Shown here one piece after another: positions 24,323 through 34,774 of a stretch of 64,000 nucleotides of DNA. Both the position numbers and the translations under genes were made by a program. Source of the DNA: Cryptomeria japonica (Eukaryota; Streptophyta; Pinopsida; Cupressales; Cupressaceae); NCBI RefSeq assembly GCF_030272615.1, contig NC_081406.1, forward strand, positions 404,259,439 through 404,323,438, in the 5' to 3' direction. The notes beneath the pieces were generated by a model, which did no database searches, was not told the DNA's origin, and saw only the letters and a list, made by a program, of their open reading frames with translations. How positions within the stretch are numbered: the first letter of the stretch is position 1; every line of letters starts with the position of its first letter.

Positions 24323-27088
24323 TTGTCATCCTTTAGGTTGCATTTGTCAATCCCATTAGTTGCATTGCACAGTGATATGTTTGTTGAAATAAGGTCTCAA
24401 CCTTCTTACGAAGCCATGTCATCAAAATTGTGCAATCAATCATGTCAATCCAATCTCTACATGTCTCAGAACTTGGATCAAACTTATCATGATGATGTAA
24501 ATGTCCAAATACAAAAACTAGAGGAGAAACTAGCTCAAGAAAATGAGATTTTGGAACAAAGAGTGAAAAAAATTGAGAAGAATAGATCACAAATGTCCAA
24601 AATGTTTCAAAAATTTCCAAGTTGAAATCCAAAGATTGAGCCAATTGATGTAAGATCTCTTCTTGAATGATCAGACATACCAGCTCTCCTCTCCCAAATA
24701 GAGATGATGAAACAATTTCAAGAACAGAGACAACAACATTATGTGCCTCCACATCAAGAACAAGAATGTGTTTACTATCAATCAGATTTTCAACCATCAC
24801 AACCAATTGTTCAACAGTTCCAACATTTCCAACCAACACAACCAATGGTCCAACATATACAACCAACACAACCAATGGTCCAATTTCAACAATATGTCCA
24901 ACCAACTATACAATGTCCACAAATAGTTCAACCAATGGTGGAATATCAACAAGTTCAATCAACATATCAATGTCAACAACCACAACCAAACATTCAAAAA
25001 CAAAGCTGGCAACATGCACCAAGCCAAATTTTGAACATGTCAAACCAATTTGATCAACATCTAGTTCGAAATCAAAACATGACATCAAACCAAGACCAAA
25101 TTCTTGCCAAACAAGTTCAAATTCCAGATACAACCATGTCAAAACCTCGAAAGAAAGGTGGCTTTATTGCAAGGCTCTTAAGGAACCTACCAAGTGAGTT
25201 CTTTGAAGAAGATCAAGATAATACAATTATGTCTAGCAATGCCTCATCTCCCCACAAACAAATTGACTCTCCAGTGGCATCTATCCCTACACCTTTAGAA
25301 GTTTCACAAGAACCTTCCATATTGTTCTCATCAAACAATACACCCAAGGATGAAATTATCCAAGGGCTATCCCTAATTCATTGCCAAGATAATCCAATTC
25401 ATGATGCACATCCTTGTCATGTTTCAGAAATACAAGACCCAATGCCACCATGCACTTTATTGTCATTACCTATTTTAGAGGACCCCATTCGAAGTCCTTC
25501 TTCCTCATGTTCAAGCATTGATTTCTTGCCAGAATCAATCACAAATGTTCAAAGTGCATATCCTTCATGCCAAAACATTGATTCCTTGTCAGAATCCTCC
25601 ATGCATATCCAAAGTCCAACCTCATGTCTAGAGGATAATTTAGAGCATGCAGAAACATGTCTTGAAACAGATCAAGATCAAGATCTTGAAACCTTATCAT
25701 CCCGTCCAATTTTTGACCAAGATCCCATCTTCCCAGACACTCGCAATGATTCCCCTATTCTTGTCCATCCTATCAAAAGTCCTATTGACACTCCATGCCC
25801 CAAGCAAGATCAAGATATCCTAGTCCATCCAATCCCAAATGATCCCCTTCCATTCCAAGAACACAATATCCTTTCAAATCCCATTGACATTCTAGATATC
25901 CCTTCCATCCTTTATGATGATCCCATTAAAAGTCCAGAGCAAAGCAACTTTAAAGAGGATTCCAATGATCTTCCTCCTTGTCAAGATCAAATTATTCCTT
26001 TAAATCCTCCACAAGATCCTTTTGTTCCTCCATTTCCTTGTCTTAATGCTCCATATACACTCCAAGATTGCATTTCTTTTGATGATCCCATTATTTCTCC
26101 CATTCCATCTCTTGAAGAGCCTATCATTGAACCATGTCCACTACACGATCCTAATCCCACTCATGATTCTAACGTGTCAGTGCAAGATGTTCATGAACCC
26201 TCAACATGCATAATTGGTTCTTCCATTTTGGTGCAATCCTATCCACTTCAAGATCTCATTATTTCTCTCATATCATATCCACCTCATAATGGACTCGCAT
26301 CTTCTTCCCCAAGAAAAGAGTATCCTACAAGTCAAGATATTCATAAAGGCAAAGGAGTAGACCTTCACAAGCAAGAACCTCTCCATATCAAAGAATATAC
26401 TAATGGTCATGGCTATAGAGCTCACACTCAAGGCATTCGTATCCCTTCAAAGTCAAAATCCAAATGTCCACCTTCCCCATCATCACTTCCATCCATTCTA
26501 GGTCCCTATATCCCTCCATCTCCTATGCAACATCAGCAAAGGCACACATCTTGGAGAACCTTCCATCCATCCCATAGGCCTCCATATCATTCCCATCCAC
26601 ACCGACATTCATTCCCTCTTCCAAGCAATTTGGATGCCAAGCATAAAAGTCATAAGTCTAGAAATCCATAGGTATTCAAGGATCAACATGTCCAATATAA
26701 TCGACATGTCAAACCAAAGAACAATATGATCTATAAAGCAAAGGAACAATCCAAAAGGCCACAAAGGCCCATTGCTCAAAAAGAAAAGTCAAAATATATA
26801 TGGGTTCCTAAATCCCTTGTGCAAGCAATGCACTCCAAGGAACCACAAAAGCATGAAAAATCAAAAACCATGTGGATCCCTAAGCGGCTCCTTGAAGCAC
26901 AAAAGCCTAAGGAAAAATCCAACTTGGCATCCAAAGTTTCTATTCCTCCATCCAACCCTCTCAAATTTGTTCCTCCATCACATTCTTCATCCATTTTGGG
27001 CCCTTATGTCCCAAAATCCATAGCCTTTCCTTCATCAAAATCTCAATATCCAAAATACATTTTTCCTCCATCAATCCATCACCCCTGA
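24323..27088 (+). pseudogene. Unknown ~920-codon sense ORF of element B
   Basis: Three segments, 24323-24625, 24704-26671 and 26726-27088, lie in one reading frame, separated only by TGA (24623), TGA (24668) and TAG (26669). The N-terminus ends in a coiled coil (IQKLEEKLAQENEILEQRVK). Next is a Q/P-rich part with repeated QPTQPMVQ (~24800-25000), a basic patch SKPRKKGGFIARLLRNLPSE (~25140), a long D/P/S-rich disordered stretch with repeated HPI and DPI words, and a C-terminal part with two W-(V/I)-PK motifs (YIWVPKSLV, TMWIPKRLL). It occupies the gag position but has no zinc knuckle. The function is unknown, and a structural gag-like role is only a guess. Confidence 0.6.
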
Positions 27089-28194
27089 AGGTGTGTGCTA
27101 ATGTTGATCTTGCCAACATTTCCATCCACTCAAGCACAATTATTTCAATACCCTACACATTATCCAATGCATATTTTCCATCCTTCGATCCCTCTGGTCC
27201 AATCCTTTACATAAATCCTTGCCTTAGTTTCATATTATTTTCCACGTCCTTATCCTACCAACGTCTTTGAGCATACTTTTAAAGGTCATGGTCCATTTTT
27301 TTTTTCAAGGTTACTATCCAAACAATAATATGCTTGAGTCCTTCTTCCATCCCCTATCATGTGTCCATCTTCTATTGAAAAAGTCAAAATAAAAAAAAAA
27401 GTGAAAAAAAAAAGACAAAAGAAAAAAAAAATTAAAGCAAAAATAATTCGTCCACTAGTGAAAACCTGGCAAACAGGTGCCTTGGGCAAGTACCGTGATG
27501 AAAACCTGGCAAACAGGCGTCATGCGTAATCCATGAACTTCTTGCATACCATACTTGGGGGCAGGTTTCCTCCACCATATCCTTTTGTCCTTCATTGTTC
27601 CATTATCCTATCATACCATGCCATTACCCTTCATATCCTATTGTCCCTCATGTCCAGTTTCCCTTTCCACCTTTGATCTTGACAAGGCTGAGGATATTCA
27701 TGAGCATCATGCATCTTGTTTGCAGCTTTTAGTCCATCATAGCTTTTGGTCTTTATCCATTTGCTTATTATAACCTTTCATCCATATTCCCTAGCTTATT
27801 GCAACTTTCTACCACTATCCCTTAGCCTACCCCAGCCCTCAGTCCATGTCCCTTATCCATTCTTGGTCTTGCTTATCCTATCCATATCTTATCACTATCC
27901 ATACACTCTTTCTGTCCCTTGATCTTGATCTGACATAAGGACACAAAATTTAAACATGGTTTCAAAAACCTCTTGACATGTCCCTCATGCCATGTCACTG
28001 CTTTACATTGTCATATCCAGTCTCTTGTCCCATCACGCAATAGCCCTTGAAAATTACATCTGTATTGTCTCCATAATAAAAGGCCTTTGTCTTCCCTCTA
28101 TCCACCAACATTTCAGAAAGCCTATTTATTCACCTGTCATATTCCTTGCCTTGCTAGACACTGGGGGCAAAATCATAAAGATCCCTAAGAATTG
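27089..28194 (+). other. Element B interior, no gene seen
   Basis: Pyrimidine-rich DNA. A 24-bp phrase with GAAAACCTGGCAAACAGG is repeated at about 27460 and 27501. GGGGGCA words at 27557 and 28162 resemble purine tracts. Confidence 0.5.
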
Positions 28195-28530
28195 AAAAAT
28201 GTCCTGAAAAAAATCCAAAAAAATCAAATAATGTCCTGAAATAACCAAAAAAATTGAAAAAAATCCTGAAAACATTCAAAAACATCAAAAAAATCATGTG
28301 TTCATTTTTAGCTAAAATGTCCTAAAAAAAAATCCAAAAAAATAAAAAAATGTCCTGAAATAATTCAAAAACATTCAAATAATGTCCTGAAATAATCCTA
28401 ACAAAAAAAAATCAAATAATGTCCTGAAAAAATCATAAAAATCAAAAAATGTCCCGAAAAAATCCAAAAAAAAGTCAAATACAGTCCTGAAAAAAATGAA
28501 CAAACAAAATTGTGAAAACATTAAAATCCA
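28195..28530. repeat. A-rich repeats with GTCCTGAAA core
   Basis: About ten imperfect repeats, each AATGTCCTGAAA plus an A-rich stretch with ATCCAAAAA and ATCAAA, spaced about 30-45 bp apart. Low complexity, non-coding. Confidence 0.8.
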
Positions 28531-29742
28531 AAAACAAGCATTTTGCAAAAAAATATCCCCTTTGTGCATAAGACAGATAACTGAGTATACCTCCAATGAC
28601 ACGCAATCACACACTGTGCTTTAATGAAATCATGCATAAACAGATGAACTTTTTCAATCAAACCAAACATTCAAACTGATCACAATTGTCTTCTCAATCG
28701 AACGTCAGCATCAATATGATTTGTCCTTGTCACTACTATGATGGGTCTTATACAGGGTGTGGTATACTCGAAACTAGACTGTGTCCTGTCTTGGATGGGG
28801 TACCGCATGTCTTGAAACCAGACAGCATGATCGTCCTATCAACACTTTCAACTTTTGACAATGAAGATCAAGGTGTTTGTTTGACTTGTTGGAATTAGTG
28901 AGTCTTATCATTTATTGATTTATCTTTGATCATGTTCCTATGTTGCTCGATGATGTCACTAAGTGATTTAGAGTGACCGGGATGGTTCATGGTCCCTTTC
29001 TTTTTTGTTGTGATTGTTGTTTTTGGAATGTTTGTTACAAACTGGGGCAACTATATCATTGGGTGTCTGTGATAAGTACGTTCGCTTTGTGAACGCCACA
29101 CATACCTCGACCCTTGATTTATGCACCCTAGGATGCCTCACTCATTCCTTGTGTGCGAAGTGTCTGTCTTTTGCAAAAAGGGTTGCATTTCAGCTTTGGC
29201 CTTCAATGCCATGATGCTACGCATCTGTTTTGCTACATTAAATAAAGGTTCTCACCTACAAAGTGCATTACTGAAAGCAAGTTTTTTTTCTTCGTCTCTA
29301 ACTATCCTCTGTCTCATTTCTTCTTACTAACATTTCTTCTGTCAGTTCGGATAGTCAGTTCGGTCTAGTGCTCCGATTTCCCCAAACACATATGCTGCAT
29401 CCTGCATTCATTAGTTAGTACATTTGCATTATATCAAACATTATATCAAGCATCACATCAAGCATTTTATCCATTTCATATTATACATGCATCAAAAACA
29501 CATAAAAAAATATATCCATACATGTTTCACAATGGTACATAAAACCTTGCATAAGCCATCCATACATCAAAATAAACCATAAGTCATAACACATTGCATC
29601 CCATCATATCGATGCATATCATATCATATATCAAAATAATATCAGAGTACAAAATTGGACTGTCTACCCTAAGTATGGCCCGCAGGCTGACTACAAAATG
29701 TCAAACTATATATGTCTTTGTCGTAAGGAGCACGTGCCTCTG
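28531..29742. other. Element B interior between sense and antisense ORFs
   Basis: No convincing gene on either strand. The only ORFs are short and have no recognisable motif. Confidence 0.5.
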
Positions 29743-31030
29743 TTACTGGGTGCTCCCTCTATCCTCCTCATCCCTGCCATGTCTCAAGGATGATGTCCCT
29801 CCTGTCCCAGGTCCTAGCTGTGGTGGTCTCATAGGTCCACTCACCCCCATGCTGCTCATTGACCTCCGAGAGCGTGGCCTGCTCTCTGTCCTCGATCGTG
29901 CTCGATATGACGCTGCTCTCTGCTCTGGTGGAACTCCACTCTCATATAGTGTCCTCCAATGGCATATCTCCTCTCTAGTCTCTACCAACATCTGTGCCAT
30001 CTCCCGTGCACTAGCATCCCTAATCGACCCAATATACTTAGTGACTCTCTGTTCTTCTCGCTGTGCCTACGCTATCGCTGTATCTTGAGCCACTGTCAAT
30101 CTGGCTATCTCTGCTCTGAACTGATCATGCTCTATCCTCAAGATGGCATTCTATCTCTCTAATGTCACAATATGATCATGCTGACTCGCTATGGTAGCCC
30201 TGCACATCTCCATCTCCTCTATCCTAGCTGTCTCCGGCTCTATGGGTATATCCTGCAATGACTCTTGATCGACTGAATCTGGCTCATAATCATCATCCCC
30301 CTCATCATCCTCTCTGTCCTCATCATCCCCCTCATCCTCATCACCACCCTCATCATCCTCCTCATCCTCATCATCTCCCTCCTCCTCTCCAGTGAGTGGG
30401 AAGTCCTCCTCTCTCCTCGGTACTGGAATATCCGGATCTGTCAATGGCACTAGCCGTCATCGTGCAAACCATCACTCATACTCCTCTGTCATCCCGGTGT
30501 CCACCGCATCTGATCTCCAATCCCACTGCCTCTTTTGTAGCTGTGTGAAGTCTGCATATGCTATGTGTGGCTAAATCATCCTCCCCCACTGACTTGTCTC
30601 TCTATGAGATCGGGAAAAGTGTGCAGTCCCTCTAGGTACATCCTACCTTTCTCCAAACTGTCATCTGACTCTCTCTAGCAGGTACATCTCAATCACTCTC
30701 TAGCGATTCACTGATGCCATGGTCTCCCAGCTAATCTCCCTCTCTATGATATCTAGATCATCTACATTGCACTCAAATAATCTGCACAAAGCATCTCTCC
30801 CTATCACTGGGTCATACTCTATCATCTCCCCATGAATCAGAATGCGGAGGATACGCCATACATCCTCTAGTGTCATAGTTGCCAGATGGAATGAGGAAGT
30901 CTCTGAATGCCATCGCTTTTCCAATGTGGTCAATAGTCTTGTGTTTGCCCTAATCTCGGGCATGAATGTGATATAGTATATTCCAAGTCCTGCTAATGTA
31001 TCTTTGTCCGTGCTTCTGAGTCTATGTCAT
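29743..31030 (-). pseudogene. Antisense plant-mobile-domain (PMD) gene remnant
   Basis: Minus strand, opposite to element B. From about 31030 the text reads a short N-part, then a PMD-type core at 30963-30700: NTRLLTTLEKRWHSETSSFH followed by MTLEDVWRILRI and HGEMIEYD. In PMD/MAIN-like proteins this region has the same RW.PET..FHLP and TLEDV.RIL pattern. Downstream are an acidic run of D and E (30400-30290), a coiled-coil-like stretch ending near 30151, and an RS-rich C-terminus (29880-29743). Several stops break it. PMD proteins act in silencing in Arabidopsis, and PMD-like genes are known in plant transposons. The role here is unknown. Confidence 0.7.
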
Positions 31031-31262
31031 AACATGAAGCAGTCAGGTCGGTTCTCCTGCATAATCAGTGGATACTGTCGACTCTGCATCACAATTGGGG
31101 CACATTTTGTCAGTTTTAGGGTTTGCTCCTACGGGCTGCATTTCCTTGTTTCATGTCAAAATCAGGGTATTTCCAATCTATTTTGACCTATCCTACCCTT
31201 ATCCCCCTTTTCGGATCATTTGCATGTTGTTTTTGACCAAAATTGAGTTCCTAGTGCACAAC

Positions 31263-31372
31263 TGCGCCTGTGTGCTATATCCTGCGCCTGTGTAGCAACA
31301 ACTTGCGCCTGTGTACCCTACACAAGCACAGGATACCCTACACAAGCATAGGATGCACTCACACAGGCGCAG
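31263..31372. repeat. GCGCCTGTGT direct and inverted repeats, 3' end of element B
   Basis: Three direct TGCGCCTGTGT units (31263-31315) are followed by ACACAAGCACAGGAT and ACACAAGCATAGGAT, and then the inverse ACACAGGCGCA (31361-31371). The two halves could fold on each other. It lies upstream of the antisense PMD gene and repeats the core of the leader array at 22287. Confidence 0.82.
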
Positions 31373-31900
31373 AAGTCAGTTTCTACATTCCCTGTGGGCC
31401 CCACAATGTCCCACAAGTGATCAAAATTCATAAAATTGACAATATGGGTTTTTGAGATACATACCGCTGCTCCCGCGTCGTCCGATCATCTGTAGGCGTG
31501 TACACGTTCTCTGAGGTGATCTGCCATTGGAATGTTCACCATCTCTCTGCAAGTGTCCTTTTCCAGAGCAACAAATTCTCCTCATTGGCTAGTGCAAATG
31601 AGCTCTTTTCACTCTCTTTGTCTCATTTATAGATCTTTGTCAGTGCATAGATGGACATGCACTCTCTCCATCTCATGCTGGTCACGGTCTTTTGCACCTT
31701 CAATTGCTTGTCATTTGTGTATTCGATCCCTGATTGTCAGTCTGTTTGCTCCTATCATTTTCTATCATTCTTATCGATCAATTGGCCTCTTTTCTGGACA
31801 TTTCTAGCCAATTCCTCGAGGGGGCATCCATATGTCATTGTCATTGTCTGGGGCATTTTCATTATTGTTCTTTGAAACAATGCTTAATATCGCATTGTCT

Positions 31901-31915
31901 CAAAGAGGGGCAAAA
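31901..31915 (+). other. Polypurine tract of element B
   Basis: AAAGAGGGGCAAAA directly before the right LTR, the expected plus-strand primer site. Confidence 0.82.
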
Positions 31916-33527
31916 TGTAGACGTCTAAAACTGGTCAATGCTTGCAGAATCATACTTTAACATTTGCACATTGCCTTATTTTAGGGTTTTTGTGTTGCAT
32001 TAACATTTCTCCTATGATTTGCATTTGGTCTTTATAATTTGTGAGCATCGAGTCCTTCTTCCGCATTCCTCATTTTTCTCGCTTTCGAATTTGGTCTTGT
32101 CGATAACTATCTTCAGTCATGATTTTGATCGATCTTATCCTGTCGCATCAATGTGCATGTTCATTTGTCATCATTTTGGACATCGTCAATACTAATCAAT
32201 GATATAATTAGGGTTTTGTCCTCTTATCAATCTTGTCATTTTGCGATCGATTTGTCATCGATCGTTGTCCCCTTATCAATCTTGTCATCTTGCGATCGAT
32301 TTGTCATCGATCGTTGTTGTTTTCAATCTTATCATCTTGCGATTGATTTTTCATCGATCATTGTCATTTTCAAACTTATCATCATGCGATCGATTTGTCA
32401 TCAATCGTTGTCATTTTCAATCTTGTCATCTTGCGATCGATTTGTCATCGATCGTGGTCATTTTCAATCTTGTCATTTTGCAATCTATTTTGTCATCGAT
32501 CCTTGTCTTCTTGTCAATTTTGTCATTTTGTGATCAATTTGTCATCGATCGTCGTCTTTCTCAATCATGTCAATTTGGATCAATTAGTCATTGTTCCTCA
32601 TCAATTGGTGCATTTATCAACCAAATCATTTATCAGCATTGGTCTTTTATCAAGTCAGAATCATGATCAAATTGATCCTTCAATCAAGACCTAATTGTCA
32701 TCCTTGCATTTCTAATTCATCTTCTAGGGTTTCATGATTTATTCATTTAACCTTGTTTGTCCTTTCTTCCTCTAGGTTAAATAATTTATTTATTTATCCT
32801 AAGTCGTCTTGTCACAATTAAATGTTTATTTAATTGGCTAACTAGTTCCTCCCTCTTTGTGAATTAATTAATAAATGAAAAATTGTTAATTAATTCACTT
32901 AATTCCTAATTTCCTCATTTTCTAATTTCCTAATTTCTAATTCATCTAATTTCAATTTTCTCCTATATTTCTCCTAATTTCATGGGAATGACATAGCAAA
33001 TTTGTCATAATTTGTCATAATTGTCAATCAATCAATTTTGACATAGAAATTTGTCATAATTTGTCAAAATTATCAATCAATCAATTTTGCATAGAAAGTG
33101 CAAATTTGTCATAATTTTGTCATGTTTGTCATTCTTGATTTGCAATTTCCATTCGAATCAAATTCATGCTAATCTTGTCTTTTCTCCAATTTGTCTATAA
33201 ATTGGATTAATTTCTTCAATCAATGTCCCTGGTCGAATCAATCACACATCTAGTATTCTTGCGCTATCGTCTTCTCCACTTGCTTTCACATCATGCTTAT
33301 GCACTAGTAGGTGAGATCCACAAACAAAGCTATTTGAAGGAGAAAGAAGGACAATGGAGCCACATGAAGGAGACATCTGCATTTGGTTTGCTTAGTTTTC
33401 AATCTTGAATGTCTTGTTTTCATGTTTTCATTGAGTGTAATTAGGATTGGTCATTGCAATTGAGTTTTCGTGATTGAACTAGGCTAATATTGACATTGCT
33501 TTGATGATTTCCAGATTCCTATCTACA
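31916..33527 (+). repeat. 3' LTR of element B
   Basis: 1,612 bp, partner of 20578-22175, followed by the ATAGG target duplication and then plastid DNA. It carries the same 47-bp palindrome array at 32225-32560. Confidence 0.93.
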
Positions 33528-33547
33528 ATAGGTACTCCATAAATAAT

Positions 33548-33548
33548 A

Positions 33549-33595
<47 letters not shown>
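33548..33595. repeat. (TG)n(TA)n microsatellite
   Basis: Short TG run passing into about 20 TA units, in the plastid spacer between ccsA and trnL-UAG. Confidence 0.95.
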
Positions 33596-33598
<3 letters not shown>

Positions 33599-33632
33599 AG
33601 GGATTGAACCCATAGTATCTTATTAACAATAA

Positions 33633-33712
33633 TGCCACCACTTGGATTCGAATCAAGATGCTCTAGCATTGCTTCCTAAGAGTAGCGTGTCTACCAATTT
33701 CACCATGGCAGC
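33633..33712 (-). tRNA. trnL-UAG: Plastid-derived trnL-UAG, decayed
   Basis: 80 bp on the minus strand with GGTGAAATTGGTAGACACGC, the anticodon loop CTCTTAGGAAG (anticodon UAG) and a TTCGAATC T-loop. Some stem positions have changed (for example the acceptor pair and the T-stem TTGATTCGAATCCAAG), mostly by C/T or G/A change. Probably not functional in the nucleus. Confidence 0.9.
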
Positions 33713-33845
33713 TTGATATTGTTTAGTTACTATATTAGACTATTTTTCCCGAAATTGTCAATGCAAATATTGAGAGAAGAATATTTTTTTCTCTTCAATG
33801 TCTAAATTAACATTAAATGGAAAAATGTAATGTTCATCGTTATAA

Positions 33846-33919
33846 CAGAGTATAGCGCAGTTTGGTAGCATGCCATCTTGGGGTGGTGGAGGTCGTGGGT
33901 TCAAATCTTGCTGCTCCGA
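33846..33919 (+). tRNA. trnP-GGG: Plastid-derived trnP-GGG, decayed
   Basis: 74 bp with TATAGCGCAGTTTGGTAGCA, the anticodon loop CTTGGGGTG (anticodon GGG) and the T-loop GGGTTCAAATC. The 5' acceptor CAGAGTA mismatches the 3' strand at two places. A plastid trnP-GGG is kept in gymnosperms and non-seed plants and missing in angiosperms, so it helps to identify the organism. Confidence 0.87.
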
Positions 33920-34774
33920 AAGCAACGGTAAACAAAATCGTGTAGATCTATTCTGTTATTGAACATTAATACATTCTTATTCATCCCAAAGGTTTCTATG
34001 GGAGATGCATTTATTTGCATGTTCCCACAGAAACAACACAGCTTAAATTAGTAATAAATTTGTAAAGGAATCTATTTAACTTCGTAAATACAAAAACTAA
34101 TTTTTATCTTCTAAAAAAAATAAGAAAAAATAAAATAAAATGCTAACTTAAAACAATCTTTAGCTATATAAACAATTTTAGAACCTAAATGATATAATTT
34201 AAACTTTAGCCAATCAGGAATCCCAAAATAGAGTCCACAATTTTTGTCTAGTGGCACGAAAATCCCCCAGATGCTATCAACTACCCAACAAGACTTCCCA
34301 AAATTCTTTACTTTTTGCCACCGAGTCGGTTCATATTTGTCTAAATAACATATACCCATTTCTTTTTTGAAAGAGATCTTATTCTTTGATTTTTTGAAAG
34401 AAAATTTTTCAATTTCGTTAGAAATTTTCTAAGATTTTTTCTTATGATTTCATTTTTTAGAAGAGAATCTCTACTTTTCGTTAGAAATTTTCTAAGTTTA
34501 TCCCTAAAAGAACTTATCAATTTTAGAAGAGAATCTCTACTTTCTGTTAGAAATTTTCTAAGTTAATCCCTAAAAGAACTTACCAATTTTATCATTTTTG
34601 TAAGAAGTTCATTGCACGGGGAGCGATCGGAAGGAAAAGATGCACTTATGCTACAAAAATTATTCCTTTTTTTCAGCTCTACCTGATTTATAGGTTCATT
34701 TTGTCCAAAAACCGGTGAACGCTTCGTACCCAATAAACTTTTGGTCCGATTTGCCAAATCTTGAAGAATCTCTC
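33920..34774. other. Plastid-type segment of unknown coding identity
   Basis: Between trnP-GGG and the ycf1 3' end. Minus-strand fragments (34757-34563; 34359-34111) are rich in K, F and L and look plastid, but I do not recognise them. Two 66-bp units (34457-34522 and 34523-34588, 22 codons each) encode repeated SFRDKLRKFLT-like peptides on the minus strand. Confidence 0.5.
34457..34588. repeat. 66-bp tandem repeat, 2 copies plus a partial
   Basis: Both units start TTAGAAGAGAATCTCTACTT and contain TTAGAAATTTTCTAAG. A degenerate partial copy precedes at about 34405-34456. The length divisible by three hints that it arose within a coding frame. Confidence 0.85.

Larger units (their letters stand above)
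20578..33527 (+). mobile_element. Element B: 12.95-kb LTR retrotransposon without visible pol
   Basis: LTRs at 20578-22175 and 31916-33527 start TGTAGA and end TCTACA. A perfect 5-bp target duplication ATAGG flanks it (20573-20577 and 33528-33532). A primer-binding site follows the left LTR and a purine tract precedes the right one, so it reads on the plus strand. The 9.7-kb interior holds a 21-bp tandem array, a ~920-codon sense ORF of unknown function, an A-rich array and an antisense plant-mobile-domain gene. No gag zinc knuckle, protease, RT, RNase H or integrase was found, so it is non-autonomous. It lies between plastid ccsA and trnL-UAG. Confidence 0.92.

Noticed and set aside
29594-30088. 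Plus-strand ORF of 164 codons in element B
   Set aside because: It is the reverse shadow of the antisense PMD gene, whose RS-rich tail and acidic run fit a protein better.
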